Positions 1 to 12,287 of a stretch of DNA of 64,000 nucleotides are shown in pieces. This DNA comes from Protea cynaroides (lineage: Eukaryota > Streptophyta > Magnoliopsida > Proteales > Proteaceae): contig CM053266.1 in the NCBI GenBank assembly GCA_028583415.1, positions 81,412,149-81,476,148 of the forward strand. The letters are read 5' to 3'. Below the pieces are notes generated by a model. The model ran no database searches. It was not told the DNA's origin and saw only the letters and a program-made list of their open reading frames with translations. Every line of letters starts with the position of its first letter. Position 1 is the first letter of the stretch. A program made the position numbers and the translations under genes.

Positions 1-2220
1 CCCAAATTGCCTACGTATCTTAGGGTTAGCCCTAAGAATCAGGATCCACATAGTTCGAAAGATTTTTTCATTGGGTGAACCATTTGGGTCGAAATATGAA
101 TAGTCTCATAGGATGGAGTAATGATCCTAGAAATCTATGGTTAGATTCACATTACACCTATCTAGGTCTTTGTACCCTTAGGAAACAATGAACTGGGGGT
201 TAGGGATTATCTTAAAACTACCCTTAACCTAAAATCTTAATTTGGAATATGTTAGGTAGGCTTTATGATTCTTCATTAAGACTTTTATCATTTTTCATTT
301 TTACCCTTCCCGTAAATGTGAGTGCCTATATGCACATCCCTACACATAATATGTCTGCTAAGTGTACAAGTATGGCAGTTCGATTAGGGTGTAGCAGAAA
401 GTAAATTATTACCAACAATAGAAATATTCAAACATGGCAAGAACAACATGCATCAAATTAGGTATAGCAAAAAAAGGCATGTGAATAAGCACGGCAACAA
501 GAAAGCATATGAACATCAAGATAACAGACATGGCAACTCATGTATTATTCTCAATCAAAGTATGTCTCAGTGTATATCAGATGGGATTATTTAGATCTAT
601 GGTTGAGATCTAATGGGAATCTTTGAATGTATTAAAAATCAAATCCTCGATCAATGGTTCAGATTTAATTCATCTCTTTAACAATGTGTCATGATCAAAT
701 CCTCAATCTAACGGTTATATCTCTTTAAAATATTATTATTATGATCAATGACTCAAATCCCATCAAAACAGTCAAGATCAACGGGTCAAATCTTACATCA
801 AGTTATAATTATATCAATGACTCATATCTCATAAAAAAACAACCAAGATCAACGGCTCAAATCTCAGATCAAGTTATAGATATGATCAGACTAGGAAATC
901 AATGGCTTAGATCTTATACATATCATGTTTAGACTAAGATCTAACTGTTCAAATTCATCTAAATCACTCATGATGATCATCTAACTGTTCAAATTCATCT
1001 AAATCACTCATGATGATCATCTAACTGTTCAAATTCATTTAAATCATTCCTAATATAATCCAACGGTTCAAATCACTCAAATGATAATCCAACCATTCAG
1101 ATTCATTTGAATCACTCCTAAAGATAATCCAATGGTTCAGATTGATGAAAATCACATCATCATGTCATCCAATGGTTCAGACTGCTTAAAAATGATAATC
1201 TAATCATTCAAATTTATTTAGATCACACCTAATGATAATCAACAATAAATTTCACATCGAAATAGATTATGATCATGAATCAAATCACATTAAACATTTT
1301 ATGATCAATGGCTTGATTTTCATGTCATAAAATTCCAATTCTTTCATCATTTTTTTAATTACATCAAAATTCTAAATCAATGGTCACATTTTAATCACAT
1401 CAAAATTCCAAATCAATGGTCACATTTTAATCATGTCAAAATTCCAAGATCAATGGTTCAAATTATTTAAATCAAGTGGCTAGATTTTTCTCATTAAAAT
1501 TCATGATCAACCAAATTTTAATCACATTAAAAACCTAATATCCAATTGCCACATTGCCATATCTTAATCACATAAAATTCATGATTGAATGGGATCAAAG
1601 GTGAAATAGAAAGATGCTGATCAGAGGGTAGCAAATATGAGGGGATGCTAATCAAATGGTATAAGGTATGCAGATCAATGGTGGGGATTTAATCAAGGCT
1701 TTGAGGGTATGTAGATTGATGGTGGAGATTTATTCAAGAGTTGTATAGGTCATGGAGGTATTCGGTGTTGCAAGCATGGGTGGGGCGCGAGGTGTGCAGC
1801 ATGGTATTACAGTATTACAGCAAGTGGCAATGGACTGACAGGTGGATGCATGGGAGTGAGATGAAAGTGGTGTTGGCTCAATGGCAGGTGGGGTGTTCGG
1901 TGAGCAAGAGGTGTGGAATTGGTGTTCGGTTATAAGGTTTTGGGTGGTCTGGTGCATGTACAGGTCTGCAGGAGAATTTGTGAGTGTGGCTGAACAGGTG
2001 TGAAGGGATGGGGGCAGAATCAGGTTGTGTTGGTGTTTAAGGATTGAAAGTGGTGAACTAATTGTCGGTGGGAGATGGTCATGATGGAGGGCAGGTTTAT
2101 GGCTGCAGGTGTGAGGGAGATTAATGGTGATGGGCTCCTCGGTGAGTGGTGGATCTGTAGGGGTGGTAAGGTGTTGTGGTGGTGGTTTTATGTAGGTACG
2201 AGGTAAGAAGGTAGCAGATT
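1..2220 (-). repeat. Long-LTR repeat of the D family, 3' part, reversed
   Basis: This stretch is the reverse complement of the right-hand part of the 57722-63360 repeat, diverged. The clearest match is about 297-420 against 62036-62110. 1-240 matches the triplicated unit at 62340-62770, and the AT-rich motif series at 600-1560 (theme: 'atcaatggttcaaat') matches 60340-61720 reversed. A short tandem repeat lies at about 962-1040. 1600-2220 is GT-rich and matches only loosely. No coding sequence is credible; the 174-residue open frame on the minus strand at 1730-2254 is low-complexity and runs into the LTR at 2226. The copy continues off the left edge of the window. Confidence 0.7.
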
Positions 2221-2225
2221 TAATG

Positions 2226-2607
2226 TGTAACGATCGCACCGTTGCCATCACCATCTGGCATAGAAGGGATAATCACACTGCCAACAGCATTGTGATGTAG
2301 AGATCGTCGTAGGATCAAGCCTCTCATTCTCAAGGATTATGTGTAAGCATTTGTAGTGAAGAGATCCAGGTGTTCAATGATTCACATGCATTGGGATAAT
2401 GTGTTAGAAGGTATAGTTGTTATAACTATATAGGTTTGTAACCAATTCAGTTATAGAGAATCGTTGAAGTTGTAATAGTTGTATAAGGATATAAGATGGA
2501 AATAAAAAGGTAAGCAATTACAATCTATCTTCTTCTTTCTCAAAATATTCATCTTCTTCTCTTGGAGTCGCTACACTCAAAGTAGCATATCAGATACAGT
2601 CCTTACA
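2226..2607 (+). repeat. 5' LTR of the chromovirus
   Basis: 382 bp, beginning TGTAACGATC and ending CTTACA, so the TG...CA ends are canonical. It aligns along its length with 7067-7526. Relative to that copy it lacks an internal duplicated piece (the 'gtgtaagcatttgtagtgaa' unit is present once rather than twice) and a stretch near 2400-2410. Confidence 0.93.
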
Positions 2608-2627
2608 TTGGTGCTTTCACTGAGAGC
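2608..2627 (+). other. Candidate primer-binding site of the chromovirus
   Basis: The sequence directly after the 5' LTR reads TTGGTGCTTTCACTGAGAGC. Its position fits a tRNA primer site, but it is not the initiator-Met type (TGGTATCAGAGC) used by the other elements in this window. I cannot assign the tRNA without a search. Confidence 0.5.
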
Positions 2628-2630
2628 CCC

Positions 2631-3690
2631 ATGGCCGAAGGAACTCGTTTCAGACAACTTGATGAAGCAGACAAAGTTATCAGTGATAGTGTCACTGCAC
2701 AAGAAAGCCGAATGAATACATTCCAGGATACTATCCTCGACCAACAAAGTAGTGTTACAATGGACCGCAATGGATGGTCGATTGGAACAAGTCTTGCTAG
2801 CTTTAGGATTGCAGACTGAAACCCAGTATGGATCAGTGACTCCTTCTGCACCTCCTCCCGCACCGAATGAATCATCCTCACAAAATGTCACCAATATGTT
2901 ACAACTGAGGAGCTTTCGATTAGACTTTCCCCGGTTCGATGCTCATGATCCAGTAGGTTGGATCTTCAAAGGTGAGAGGTTTTTAGTTTTCACAGTACTC
3001 CTAATGAACAAAAACTGCTAATCTCTTCATTTCACATGGATGGACTTGCATTGCAGTGGTTCCAATGGATGTACAGAACCACTCAATTTTCTTCATGGGC
3101 TGCATTTACTAGGTCCCTGGAGATTCGATTTGGCCCTTCAGAGTTCAGCGATCCTCAAGGATCACTGACCAAACTTACTCAGATCTTGACTGTTACCAAT
3201 TACCAATCACAATTCGAGACCTTGGCGAATCGAACCGCAAGAGCCTCCCCAGCATTTTTGGTGAGTTGTTTTATCTCAGGATTGCAGCCGGCTATTCGAT
3301 GCGAAGTTATGACATTCCCCTCCCCCCTCCCCCACCACCATGGGGCAAGCCGTTGGATTGGCTCGACTTCAAGAAGCTAAGCTTCAAGAATCATGTCGCA
3401 CATGAACTCGATCACCTGCTCCGATACTCAATCCTTCTTCTCGGCCATTACTATTGCAGTCTCCAACAATGCCAGCCTTACTTCCTTCACCAACCACTAA
3501 GATACCATTAAGAGGCTTACCGCTGTGGAAATGCAAACTCGGAGGGATAAGGGGTTGTGTTACAACTGCGATGAGAAATTCGCACCAAGACACCGATTCA
3601 AGACTTGGCAATTGTTCCTTCTGGAAAATGCTCATGAGGAAAATGAGAATGAATCAGATTCCTCTGAACCACAAATAGAGGTGGTCGAAT
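2631..3690 (+). pseudogene. Chromovirus gag, frameshifted
   Basis: ATG at 2631 follows the primer site by a few bases. Reading has to change frame near 2750, near 3020 and again before 3525. Recognisable parts are the plant gypsy capsid-like segment (DFPRFDAHDPVGWIF at about 2920-2970, then LALQWFQWM at 3042) and a zinc-knuckle remnant at about 3552-3600, CYNCDEKFAPRHRFK. There the last cysteine of the usual CX2C...H...C pattern is F. No intact Gag can be made. Confidence 0.85.
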
Positions 3691-3719
3691 TAGAGGCGGG
3701 GAACTCAAACCCCATTCTA

Positions 3720-4000
3720 ACGACTGAATTATCCTACCACTCAATGGCTAGACAACATTCTCCTACCACACAACGGTTGCAAGGTTACATACATGGAAGG
3801 CCGATTCAACTCTTGATTGATGGAGGGAGTACGCACAATTTTATACAATGCGGATTGTTCAATATTTGAGCCTACCCGTAGAAGCTATTGCTGATATCTT
3901 TGTTTTAGTTGGGAATGGGACCAAACTTCACACTGAAGGAATTGTACATCAACTGACAGTGAAGTTCCCTTTCCCACTCTACCCAAATTGATGCTCTAGT
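3720..4000 (+). pseudogene. Chromovirus aspartic protease remnant
   Basis: The frame ending at 3869 contains LLIDGGSTHNFI at about 3812-3847. The family active site is D-S-G; here it reads D-G-G, so the catalytic triplet itself has changed. A stop follows at 3867, and the C-terminal protease flap and ILG-type segment (FGTDLVLGVQWL, about 4012-4047) continues in another frame. Confidence 0.8.
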
Positions 4001-4379
4001 TTTACCAATTTTTGGCACAGACCTTGTCCTTGGTGTTCAATGGTTAAGGTTATTGGGACCAGTGCTCTTTGACTACAATAAATTAACTCTTGAATTCCAA
4101 GATGGAGAATAGAAGATTCAACTAAAGGGTGAATTACCGTCTCTACCCTTACAGATGTGTCTACAAGGAATCCGCAGGCTACTTCACACAGATGTAGTTG
4201 CTGAACTATTTCATCTAAAGCCCCAGAACCTAGCCCAAGTCAATCATAACAGCTATGCTATAGAACTATAGAGTTTGCTGGAGGAATATCCCTTGGTTTT
4301 CTCAAATCCCTCATGTCTGCCTCTCGTACGAGACCAGGATCATCCCATCCATATTAACACAGGAACATAACCAGTTAAT

Positions 4380-5600
4380 GTTAGACCTTATCGATATCCC
4401 AATTTTCAAAAATCGAAGATCGAGCAACTGGTTTCACACATGCTACAAGAAGGAATCATCAGGCCAAGTACCAGCCATTTTCTTCACCGGTACTCCTTGT
4501 TAAAAAAAAAAGGATGGTACATGGCGATATTGTGTCAATTATCGTGCACTAAATGCCAACACCATAAGAGATTGGTTCCCCAGACCACAGTCGATGAGTT
4601 ACTTGATGAACTCCATGGTGCAAGATTTTTCTCTAAATTGGACTTATGATATGGATTCCATCAGATTCGAGTTTGGCCTGAAGATGTGCATAAGATTGCA
4701 TTTTGGACACATGACAAGCACTATGAATTTCTCGTAATGCCTTTCGGTCTCACTAATGCCCCATCCACATTCCAGGCAACCATGAATACGGTATTCCAAC
4801 CTTTTCTCTGTCGATTTTTGCTGGAATTTTTCGATGACCTACTTGTGTATAGCTCTTTATGGATGGAACACTTAGCACACCTCGAACAAGTCCTCATCAC
4901 CTTATAGGATCATCATTTATATGCTAAGGAGAGCAAATGTTCATTTGGTCGGCAAGATATTGAATATCTTGGGCATATAGTATTTGTGGGTGGGGTTTCG
5001 ATGGACCCAGCAAAAATTTCAACAGTTTTACAATGGCCAGTTCCTCGAAATATACGTGAACTCCATGGATTTCAGGGCCTTACTGGTTACTATCGACGTT
5101 CCGTCACTCGGTATGCACATGTGGCATCACCACTCACTGATCTTCTTCAAAAATGAGCCTTTGCATGGAATTCAACAGCACAGGTAGCATTCCAACAATT
5201 AAAAAATGCTTTGGTTACGGCCCCAATTTTACAACTCCCCAATTTTAAATTACCAATGGTAAAAGGGGATGCTTCAGGTGTTGGAATCGGTGCAATCCTC
5301 TCACATAAAAATCACCCCATTTCCTTCTTTAGCAAGAAGCTCTCACCTCATATGCAATCAATGTCCACATATGTCCATGAGATGTTCGAGATAATGGAAG
5401 CAGTGCGACGATGGAGATCATATTTATTGGGTCATAAATTTTTTATTAAAACCGATTAGCATAGGTTAAAGGAAATGACTGATCAGGTTATTTAAACACC
5501 AGAGCAGCAACATTGGCTGTCGAAATTGCTAGGCTTTACCTTTGATATCATCTATCGGCTTGGCCGAGATAATACTGCTGTCGATGCATTGTCCAGAGTT
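4380..5600 (+). pseudogene. Chromovirus reverse transcriptase and RNase H, broken
   Basis: RT is recognised from the YGFHQIRV-type block at about 4650, MPFGLTNAPSTFQATMN at about 4737, and the polymerase box FFDDLLVYS with the two aspartates at 4833-4838. RNase H begins with KGDASGVGIGAILS at about 5258 and ends near a KTD motif at 5451-5459; the consensus TD of the first block is GD here. In-frame stops occur at 4647, 4905, 5457 and elsewhere, with several frame changes. Confidence 0.88.
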
Positions 5601-5699
5601 CCAAACACTGCTGGTTCCCTTCTTGTCATTAGCGGGCCAGTACTTTCGTTCCTTGATCAGTTACGGGAGGAACTTCAGTTATTGGAGGAATTATGCTCC

Positions 5700-7066
5700 A
5701 TCCACGAAAAGATCCTCGCCAACCCAATGGCCGCTATTTCTTTTACTTTCAAAGATGGTCTCCTATTCTTTAACAATAGATTAGTGATACCTATTGGTTC
5801 TTCCCTTTGCAACAGATTGCTACAAGAGTACCATGCATCACGGACTGGAAGGCAATCCGGTTTCCATCGCACATATGTCAGAATAGCTTCTAATGTGTAT
5901 TGGGATGGACTTCAGTCTCATGTGAAACAATTTGTAGCCAATTGTCAAATTTGTTAGTAGGTAAAGACAACAACTTATTCTCCAACAAGCCTACTACAAC
6001 CCGTTACCCATTCCTTCATTGGTTTTGGAAGACGTGGCCATGGATTTTATTACGTAAATACTGTCATCGTCCTGCAAGACGGCTATTCTTGTGGTGATTG
6101 ATCGGCTTACTAAATACGCCCATTTTATTTCACTATCACCGGGATACACAAGCCTTAAGATTGCTGATGTCTTTGTCACCAACATTGTTCGCCTTCACAG
6201 GATGCCACGGTATATCGTGAGTGACTGTGACCCACTCTTCGCGAGTCGCTTTTGGCATGAACTATTCCGGTTATAGGGCACTACGGTTCCTATGAGTAGT
6301 GCCTATCACTAGCAGACTAATGGCCAGTCCGAGGCTCTCAATCAGTGTCTTGAGATGTATCTCTGTAGCTTCATGTTGGATGCCCCACGCCATTGGGCTC
6401 GATTCTTGCCCTGGGCTGAGTATTGGTACAATACCAATCATCATTTGGCCATAGATATGACACCATTTTATGCATTATACAGGCGTCATCCACCTACTCT
6501 CACTCGGTATATTCCAAGTTCCTCAACTACTAAAGCACTTGATCACGAACTTCTGTCTTGTGATGAGATATTACGCACTCTCAAGACCAACCTTATACGT
6601 GCTCAGTCTCGCATGCGATCTCAAGCCGATAAGGATCAGGTGGATCATCAATTCTCAGTGGGTGATTGAATTTATGTGAAGTTACAATCGTATCGTCAAA
6701 CTGCGGTTTCCCAGCATACTCACCCAAAGCTTGGTCGATGTTACTTTGGGCCTTTCAAAGTGCTCTTTCACGTGGGAAAGGTCGCTTACAAATTAGAGCT
6801 TCCTTCTGAAGCTCATGTAGATCTTGTATTTCATGTGTCCCAATTAAAGCGATGGCTCAGTGATTCACTTCAACCAACTGCTCAGATTTCTCTCCCAATG
6901 TTGGACTATAGGGCCATGCCCACTCCTGCAGCTATCCTCAACCGACGATTCATCCTTTGGCAAGGTGAACAGATATCTCAGTCCTGGTTCAATGGTCCAG
7001 ACTTCCATTTGAAGAAGCCTCGTGGGTCGACACAAATCTCCTTCATCGATCATATCTTGATGGCAA
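5700..7066 (+). pseudogene. Chromovirus integrase and chromodomain-like tail, broken
   Basis: An HHCC zinc-binding block lies at 5832-5957 (two His, then CQIC at the end). The catalytic core shows VIDRLTKYAHF at 6094, VSDCDPLF at about 6217 and QSEALNQCLEMYL at about 6325, which together give the DDE pattern. The C-terminal part (GPFKVLFHVGKVAYKLELP, about 6748-6810) is the usual post-core domain. It is followed by RRFILWQGEQISQSWF, which resembles the start of a chromodomain. Stops at 5955, 6274, 6667 and others break it. The frame ends at 7071, just inside the 3' LTR. Confidence 0.87.
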
Positions 7067-7526
7067 TGTAATGATCACACCGTTGCCATCACCATCTGGC
7101 ACAGAAGGGATAATCACACTACCAATAGCATTGCGACATGGAGATCGTCGCAGGATCAAGCCTCTCATTCTCAAGGATTATGTGTAAGCATTTGTAGTGA
7201 ACAGATCCAGTTCTTAAGGATTACGTGTAAGCATTTGTAGTGAACAGATCTAAGTGTTCAATGATTCACATGCATTGGAATGATGTGTCAAGGTGTAAGA
7301 AAATAAGAAGTTATAATTGTATTAGAAGGTATAGTTTTTATAACTATATAGGTTTGTAACCGATTCCGTTATAGAGAATCGTTGAAGTTGTAATAGTTAT
7401 ATAAGGATAACAGATGGAAATAAAAAGGTAGGCAATTACAATCTATCTTCTTCTTTCTCAAAAATATTTTTCTTCTTCTCCTGGAGTCGCTACACTCGAA
7501 GCAGCATATCAGATACAGTCCTTAGA
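7067..7526 (+). repeat. 3' LTR of the chromovirus
   Basis: 460 bp, starting TGTAATGATC and ending CTTAGA (the terminal CA has become GA). It is longer than the 5' LTR because it carries a second copy of a roughly 40-bp unit (7180-7260) and about 35 extra bases near 7290. It is followed at once by the TAATG duplication. No clear polypurine tract is visible before it. Confidence 0.93.
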
Positions 7527-8060
7527 TAATGGAGATGGTGGTGGTTTGGTGCACAGAAGATGGCGACGCAGGTGGTAGGTGGCTGGACCTGGTATCACAG
7601 GTGATAGGCTGGTGGTGATTTGGTGGTGTGGCAGGATGACTCGCGGACTGGGTTGCTACAGATTATCGGGCTGATGGAGGTGGGTGTTGGACATAACAGG
7701 TAAGGCATGAGTGATTATCGAATATGGGGAGTGATACGTGGGGGATTGATCATGGCCTCAGTTGGGTTTGGCAATGGTGGTGTGGCTCACGGGTAGCCTG
7801 ACCAAGAGGAGTGGCGATGGTGGTAACAAGTTAAAGATGATCAGGTTTGCATAAGAAACTAAACAAGAAAAACAGATGAAAATAGATGGAATTAACTCTC
7901 CTCTCTCTCCTGATCTTCTGTCTTTTTTCTTCAATCTACCTCTTCTCTCTTAGCTCCTTCCCTTCTTCAGCTCCTTCTCTTCTAACTCTCCAGACCTCTT
8001 TTCTTTCCCTGCTATTTAAACATTCATGACCCAAGAAGGGAATAAGGCCAGAATGTCCAT
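7527..8060 (-). repeat. Remainder of the reversed D-family repeat
   Basis: This continues the repeat interrupted at 2225. Reading the minus strand there is a TATA-like TTTAAATA at about 8012-8019 followed by a purine-rich leader (CT-rich on plus, 7895-8005). The D copy has the same arrangement (TATAAATA at 59501, GA-rich surroundings). The left terminus TGTAAGCACCCC seen in the other copies is not found here, so the end is missing or diverged. No coding sequence. Confidence 0.55.
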
Positions 8061-8315
8061 TTAAAAAAAGGGTATGCTAAAGGGTTGAATGGTAGGACAT
8101 GGATGGTAGGATTGTCGCCTACACCAATGAAGAAAGGTTCAATGAGTCTATCTCCAACCGTACATTGTAGTGTGGCTTACTAGACCTAGTGCAGAATCAA
8201 GTCCAAAAGACATCTATGACGACGTGTCTTATTGTTTTAATGTGCTTAGGTTAACAGTTTTTTTTTATCGGTATTTTAAAACTTGTGAGAGAATTGTTGT
8301 ATTTTATCATTTCTT

Positions 8316-10152
8316 TAGGAAAAATTAATCATACCTCCCCTAGGCTATGGCCTAATCAACCCCTCTCAGTAGTTCTGACAATTACAGCCCCTTTTTAGCT
8401 AACGGTTTTAACCATAAGATTAAAAGACAACTCTACCCTTGATGGGATTAAGGCAAATAAAGGTTGTAATGACAAGTTTAATCTCCCTTATATTTCAAAT
8501 CTCCTTTCCCAAACCCTTATATTTCAAATCCTTCATTCCAAACCATTGCTTCCAACGAACATATCTCCACCTTGATTTAATCCGGTAAACGTCACCTCTA
8601 GCGAGCAACTTCCAGTGATGACCTCTGACGAGCATCACCTTCATTGACCAGTAGTTCCTCCCTTCGGTAAGTTCTCTAATATCTTGGTAAGTTCTCTAAT
8701 ATCTCATCGAAATTGATTTCCATCCGCGACTCAATATCTTCCTGTGATGATAGCTCCCGACCCCGTGTATAGATGGAAATAAGACAAGTGGCATGTACAT
8801 TGTACCTATAACTCACTAGAAATCCACACTCCATCTCCAATGGCACCGACTTTAGCTTCTCTCCATCACTGCTTATAACTCTAACCCCTGCAAATTTGAA
8901 AAACAATAAAAGGAAGAAAAACAATAAATCCCTCTATTCCACTCCCTCTTCTCAAAATAGCATCACATGATCCAAGGATACCTTATAAATGCCAAGCCAA
9001 CATCTCCTTAGACAAATCCCACAACCAATCATCTCTAACAATAGAAATTCCGGGCCACAAAAAATGAAGAGATACATTTCTTCCTACTGAAAATGAAATA
9101 TAATTAAGTATGAAAGAAGATAAAAGGATCCACTAAAAATAAAATAAAATAAAATAACCACCACTCAAAATAGGGGACTCACTCATTTACAGCATGCGAA
9201 GCCATGACATGAGCCTACTCAGAAAACTCCCACTGTAGACAAGAAACATAAGCCATCTCCACCCTCAGCATTAAATCTCGAATATCAAGTATAATGGTGT
9301 TAATATGAGACAAGGACTCATGACCAACAAAATTCATATCCAAGAAAAGATCACAGCTGGGTTGATTGTGGAAGTCTTTAAGAGGAAGTTGGTCAAGCTG
9401 CTATTAGTGGAATGGTTGATTTGGGTCAATCTGGATCGGTAAGGCATGATGTTGCAACACATGATGGAAGGAGTTCAAAGGGCAAAGAGAGAGCACTAGT
9501 TTTTGGTCTCGATCTCAGATGATAGGGAGATGTTAGAGAGAAGGATCTAGAGTCAAGGTTGGCCTAAGGTGATTAGCCAACACCCAAAATTTGAGGAAGA
9601 ACAAAGGAGAGATGACGAAGATCAAACTGACATATGGGGACTATTGGTAGTGCTAGAGCAGGGTACCATGGGTATGGGGTTAAAACGTTCTAAGCACTAT
9701 TTGGGGCTCTTATGGTCATGATCACACCACCACAATCTTCATGGTCTCGCACCTGCAATCCTTGCCTGTGAGGACTGGACTGTTGCTGGAACCCTAGGTC
9801 GTCGTCATACTTGGATAATGGAGTTGCAACTAGTCGTCACCATTGAAGGACGTCGTCGTTGAAGGAAGTTAAGGGTGGGGTTGTTCTTCACAAAATGCAA
9901 AAGAGAGGGGGTAGAAGATAGAGTTACCAATAAGGGCAACAACACACTTCACTGTCCTATTAAGGTTATTTTTGTCCTTAAATGTTTGAGGACTAGATAT
10001 TATCATCAATTAATAGAAATCAACTAATGGAATGGGGTCGTCTATAACAAAGTTTTGAAATTAAGTGTAGTACACGAAATTGTTTGAAACTTTGGGTAGG
10101 GGTTGGAATTAGATCATAGTCCAGTGGTGGTACAAGTAATTTTCCTTTTATT
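8316..10152. mobile_element. Candidate non-autonomous terminal-inverted-repeat element
   Basis: The left end (AGGAAAAATTAATCATACC at about 8317) and the reversed right end (AGGAAAATTACTTGTACC, plus strand ending about 10147) align imperfectly over about 60 bases, including CTA-GCTATGGCCTAAT against CTGGACTATGATCTAAT. No transposase-like frame lies between them, and I could not find a convincing target duplication. A sequence starting the same way occurs at about 16605. The class is unknown; a long-TIR Mutator-like element is one possibility. Confidence 0.4.
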
Positions 10153-10377
10153 TTTTAACTAAAGTTTCAAAATAAAAATATGTTTTGTTTTGGTTTTCTT
10201 GGTGGGAGGCTAGTAAGGTGAGGTTAGAACCCAAGACCCCTTGGATGGGCTGGGTTTTATTTGACTTTTGTTAGGTCGGTAACGGTTTAACCCATTTAAC
10301 CAGGATCCGTGAAGTCTATTTACAAATGGGCATTTCTATATCAAAGGGACGATCTCAACACTTGAATTGAGATCAAA

Positions 10378-10600
10378 AAATCAAAGCTTTAATTAATCGA
10401 AAAGGCACACCTTTTCCTTGGGATGTCTTGTAAAGACATGTTGGTTTGGAAAGACACACCCTTTCCTCTCGAGGTGCTTTGTAATTAAATACATGTTGGT
10501 TTAGAGAAGCACACATGTACCTTGGGGTACCTTGTAAAAACATATTAGTTAGCATAGGCATATCTTTTCCTTGGGTGCCTTGAAAAGACATGTTTTACTC
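10378..10600 (+). repeat. Four imperfect tandem units of about 60 bp
   Basis: The theme 'cacacctttccttggg...ccttgtaaagacatgttggtt' recurs about four times with substitutions and small indels. An open frame on the other strand (10373-10591) is a by-product of the repeat. Confidence 0.6.
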
Positions 10601-11560
10601 TACAAATAGACGAGGGGGAAACCCTACTAAACACACTTATTAGAATTATTTACTTGGTTCTTTTCTTTCTCACCCTCTTCCTCTTAGTAAGCACATGTCG
10701 TGTGTATTCCCCTTCGTTTTTCCAAACACTGTTTTTGCCAAAATTGCATTACCGTCTTGCATTTGGCTTGAGCAAAACTCCAATGTACCCAAAAGAGTGC
10801 ATCAGACAAATGGATGTTTGCTGCTGGAAGCTAGCCTGCTTTGTCTTGAAGCCAATTTTGCATTACATAACCGGTTACCGTGTAAGTCTCTCTCCCTTTG
10901 CAATTTTGCATACTCTCTCTCTCTCTTTGAAAAAGTGGAGGGATTTTGAACCTATATAGTCTGTGAAGAGCTTCCCCTTGTTCATCTTTACTTTTGCTAG
11001 TAAGTAATATATTCTCTAAGAGGTATTGTGTTGTAGTATATTAGGTAACTTTAAGTTTCTGTGTTAATTAAATTGAATATCTTAATACTACATGGGCATG
11101 ATTTTGTTTAATTTAAATCTCTCGTACACCCTCTCATTGGCCCACGTAATGAGGGTATGGGTCAGGGATGGAAACCCTCATGTTATCGATTGTTTATTGG
11201 TTGGACATTTTGACTTGGGGTACATACAAAGGGGAGGGGTAGGGGAATGGGAAGAAACCCATCGTCCATGTCTTCATTATGGGAGTTATGTCTTTACCAT
11301 ACCTAAAATAACAGATCGTGAGTTCCAGGTTAATCCGACGAAAAAAAGGGTCAACATGCTAATCATATCTATTTTTTGTCTGAAAAACGAATACAATTAA
11401 TCATACATAATCCTCTAGCTGTTGCATGTACAGGGTCTAATCCAACTTCGGAACCAAATCGGCCAGGGATAGATGGGTTTTGTCTTCCATGAATTTACAT
11501 TGCCTTATTAGGATCGGCCCTTGCAACAGTTGCCACCTCATTTGCTGCATGTGATCTAAA
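10601..11560. other. Stretch without a recognisable gene
   Basis: Short open frames (10654-10959 and 11092-11400, plus) have no domain, no conserved motif and no splice context that I recognise. A CT-run lies at about 10914-10926. I see nothing supportable here. Confidence 0.5.
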
Positions 11561-12030
11561 GATATCAATTTGGTGCCAGTATAGTATATTGAAACTGTAT
11601 TGAATTATACGTACCAAATCAAACAGAATTAGAATCGATGTGGTAACGATACGAAAAAATATAATTGAATTCGGTACAGTATAGTACTGGTATTATAGAC
11701 TGAACCCATCGGTATATACCAAATACTGAAATCGTACAGAAACTATACCAAATATATACCAGTACAAATGTATACTGATTTTCTCTTGTATACTAAACTT
11801 TGTACCAAACTATATATAAATCGCATAAATGCTGAATAAAAATCGTATATGATACCAAATAAAAACCATACTAAGCCGGTATGATAACCGCATGGTTTGA
11901 AAATTGGAACCAAAATCGGTGCAGTAAGGTATCGATATCACCATTTTGCCATCTCTACCGTACCAAAACTGTATCAAATACCAGATACCGCACCTGTTGA
12001 CACTGTTAACAGGCCGATCCCTCAGCCACT
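11561..12030. repeat. Repeat rich in GGTAT/ATACC words
   Basis: The words 'ggtat', 'atacc', 'cggta' and 'taccg' recur on both strands about every 20-30 bases, so the stretch can fold back on itself. It looks like a degraded dispersed repeat. No ends or duplications were identified. Confidence 0.4.
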
Positions 12031-12201
12031 GATTAAAATATTTAGCCATTGCTTTCTTACGCTAGCAGGGTTCGTGTTGGTACAGTAGAGTGTGAGGTGC
12101 TTAGTGAGGATGAAAATCACTAAGTAGAATTAGTGGTTGAGAAATGGGAAACCCACTTTCATATTGTTCCATTATCTAAAATCTTTCTGAAGATCTTCTA
12201 C

Positions 12202-12209
12202 TATAAATA
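12202..12209 (+). promoter_or_regulatory. TATA box of the germin-like gene
   Basis: TATAAATA lies 79 bases before the ATG at 12288, a normal spacing for a plant core promoter with a short leader. Confidence 0.75.
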
Positions 12210-12287
12210 CCCTGACCGTGGGATTCACATCATATCTTTCATTCTGGTAGTTTTATCCACACTAACCAGACTCAATCCCTGGCAGAA

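Larger units (their letters stand above)
2226..7526 (+). mobile_element. Decayed Ty3/gypsy chromovirus with both LTRs and target duplication
   Basis: The element starts TGTAA at 2226 and ends at 7526. It is flanked by the direct 5-bp duplication TAATG (2221-2225 and 7527-7531). The order inside is gag, protease, RT, RNase H, integrase and a C-terminal chromodomain-like tail, the Ty3/gypsy chromovirus order. The protein style (protease LID-GSTHNFI, RT MPFGLTNAPSTFQ) resembles the Reina/CRM side of plant chromoviruses rather than the Tekay-like elements later in the window; the clade is a guess from memory. Many stops and frameshifts make it inactive. It lies inside a reversed copy of the D-family repeat, whose flanks rejoin when the element is removed. 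Confidence 0.93.

Noticed and set aside
1730..2254. 174-residue minus-strand frame rich in Thr, Pro and His
   Set aside because: Low-complexity, crosses into the LTR of the chromovirus and matches no domain; a by-product of GT-rich DNA.
10654..10959. 101-residue plus frame with a hydrophobic start
   Set aside because: Two overlapping frames of similar length, no domain, no conserved context. The hydrophobic start comes from a CT-rich stretch.
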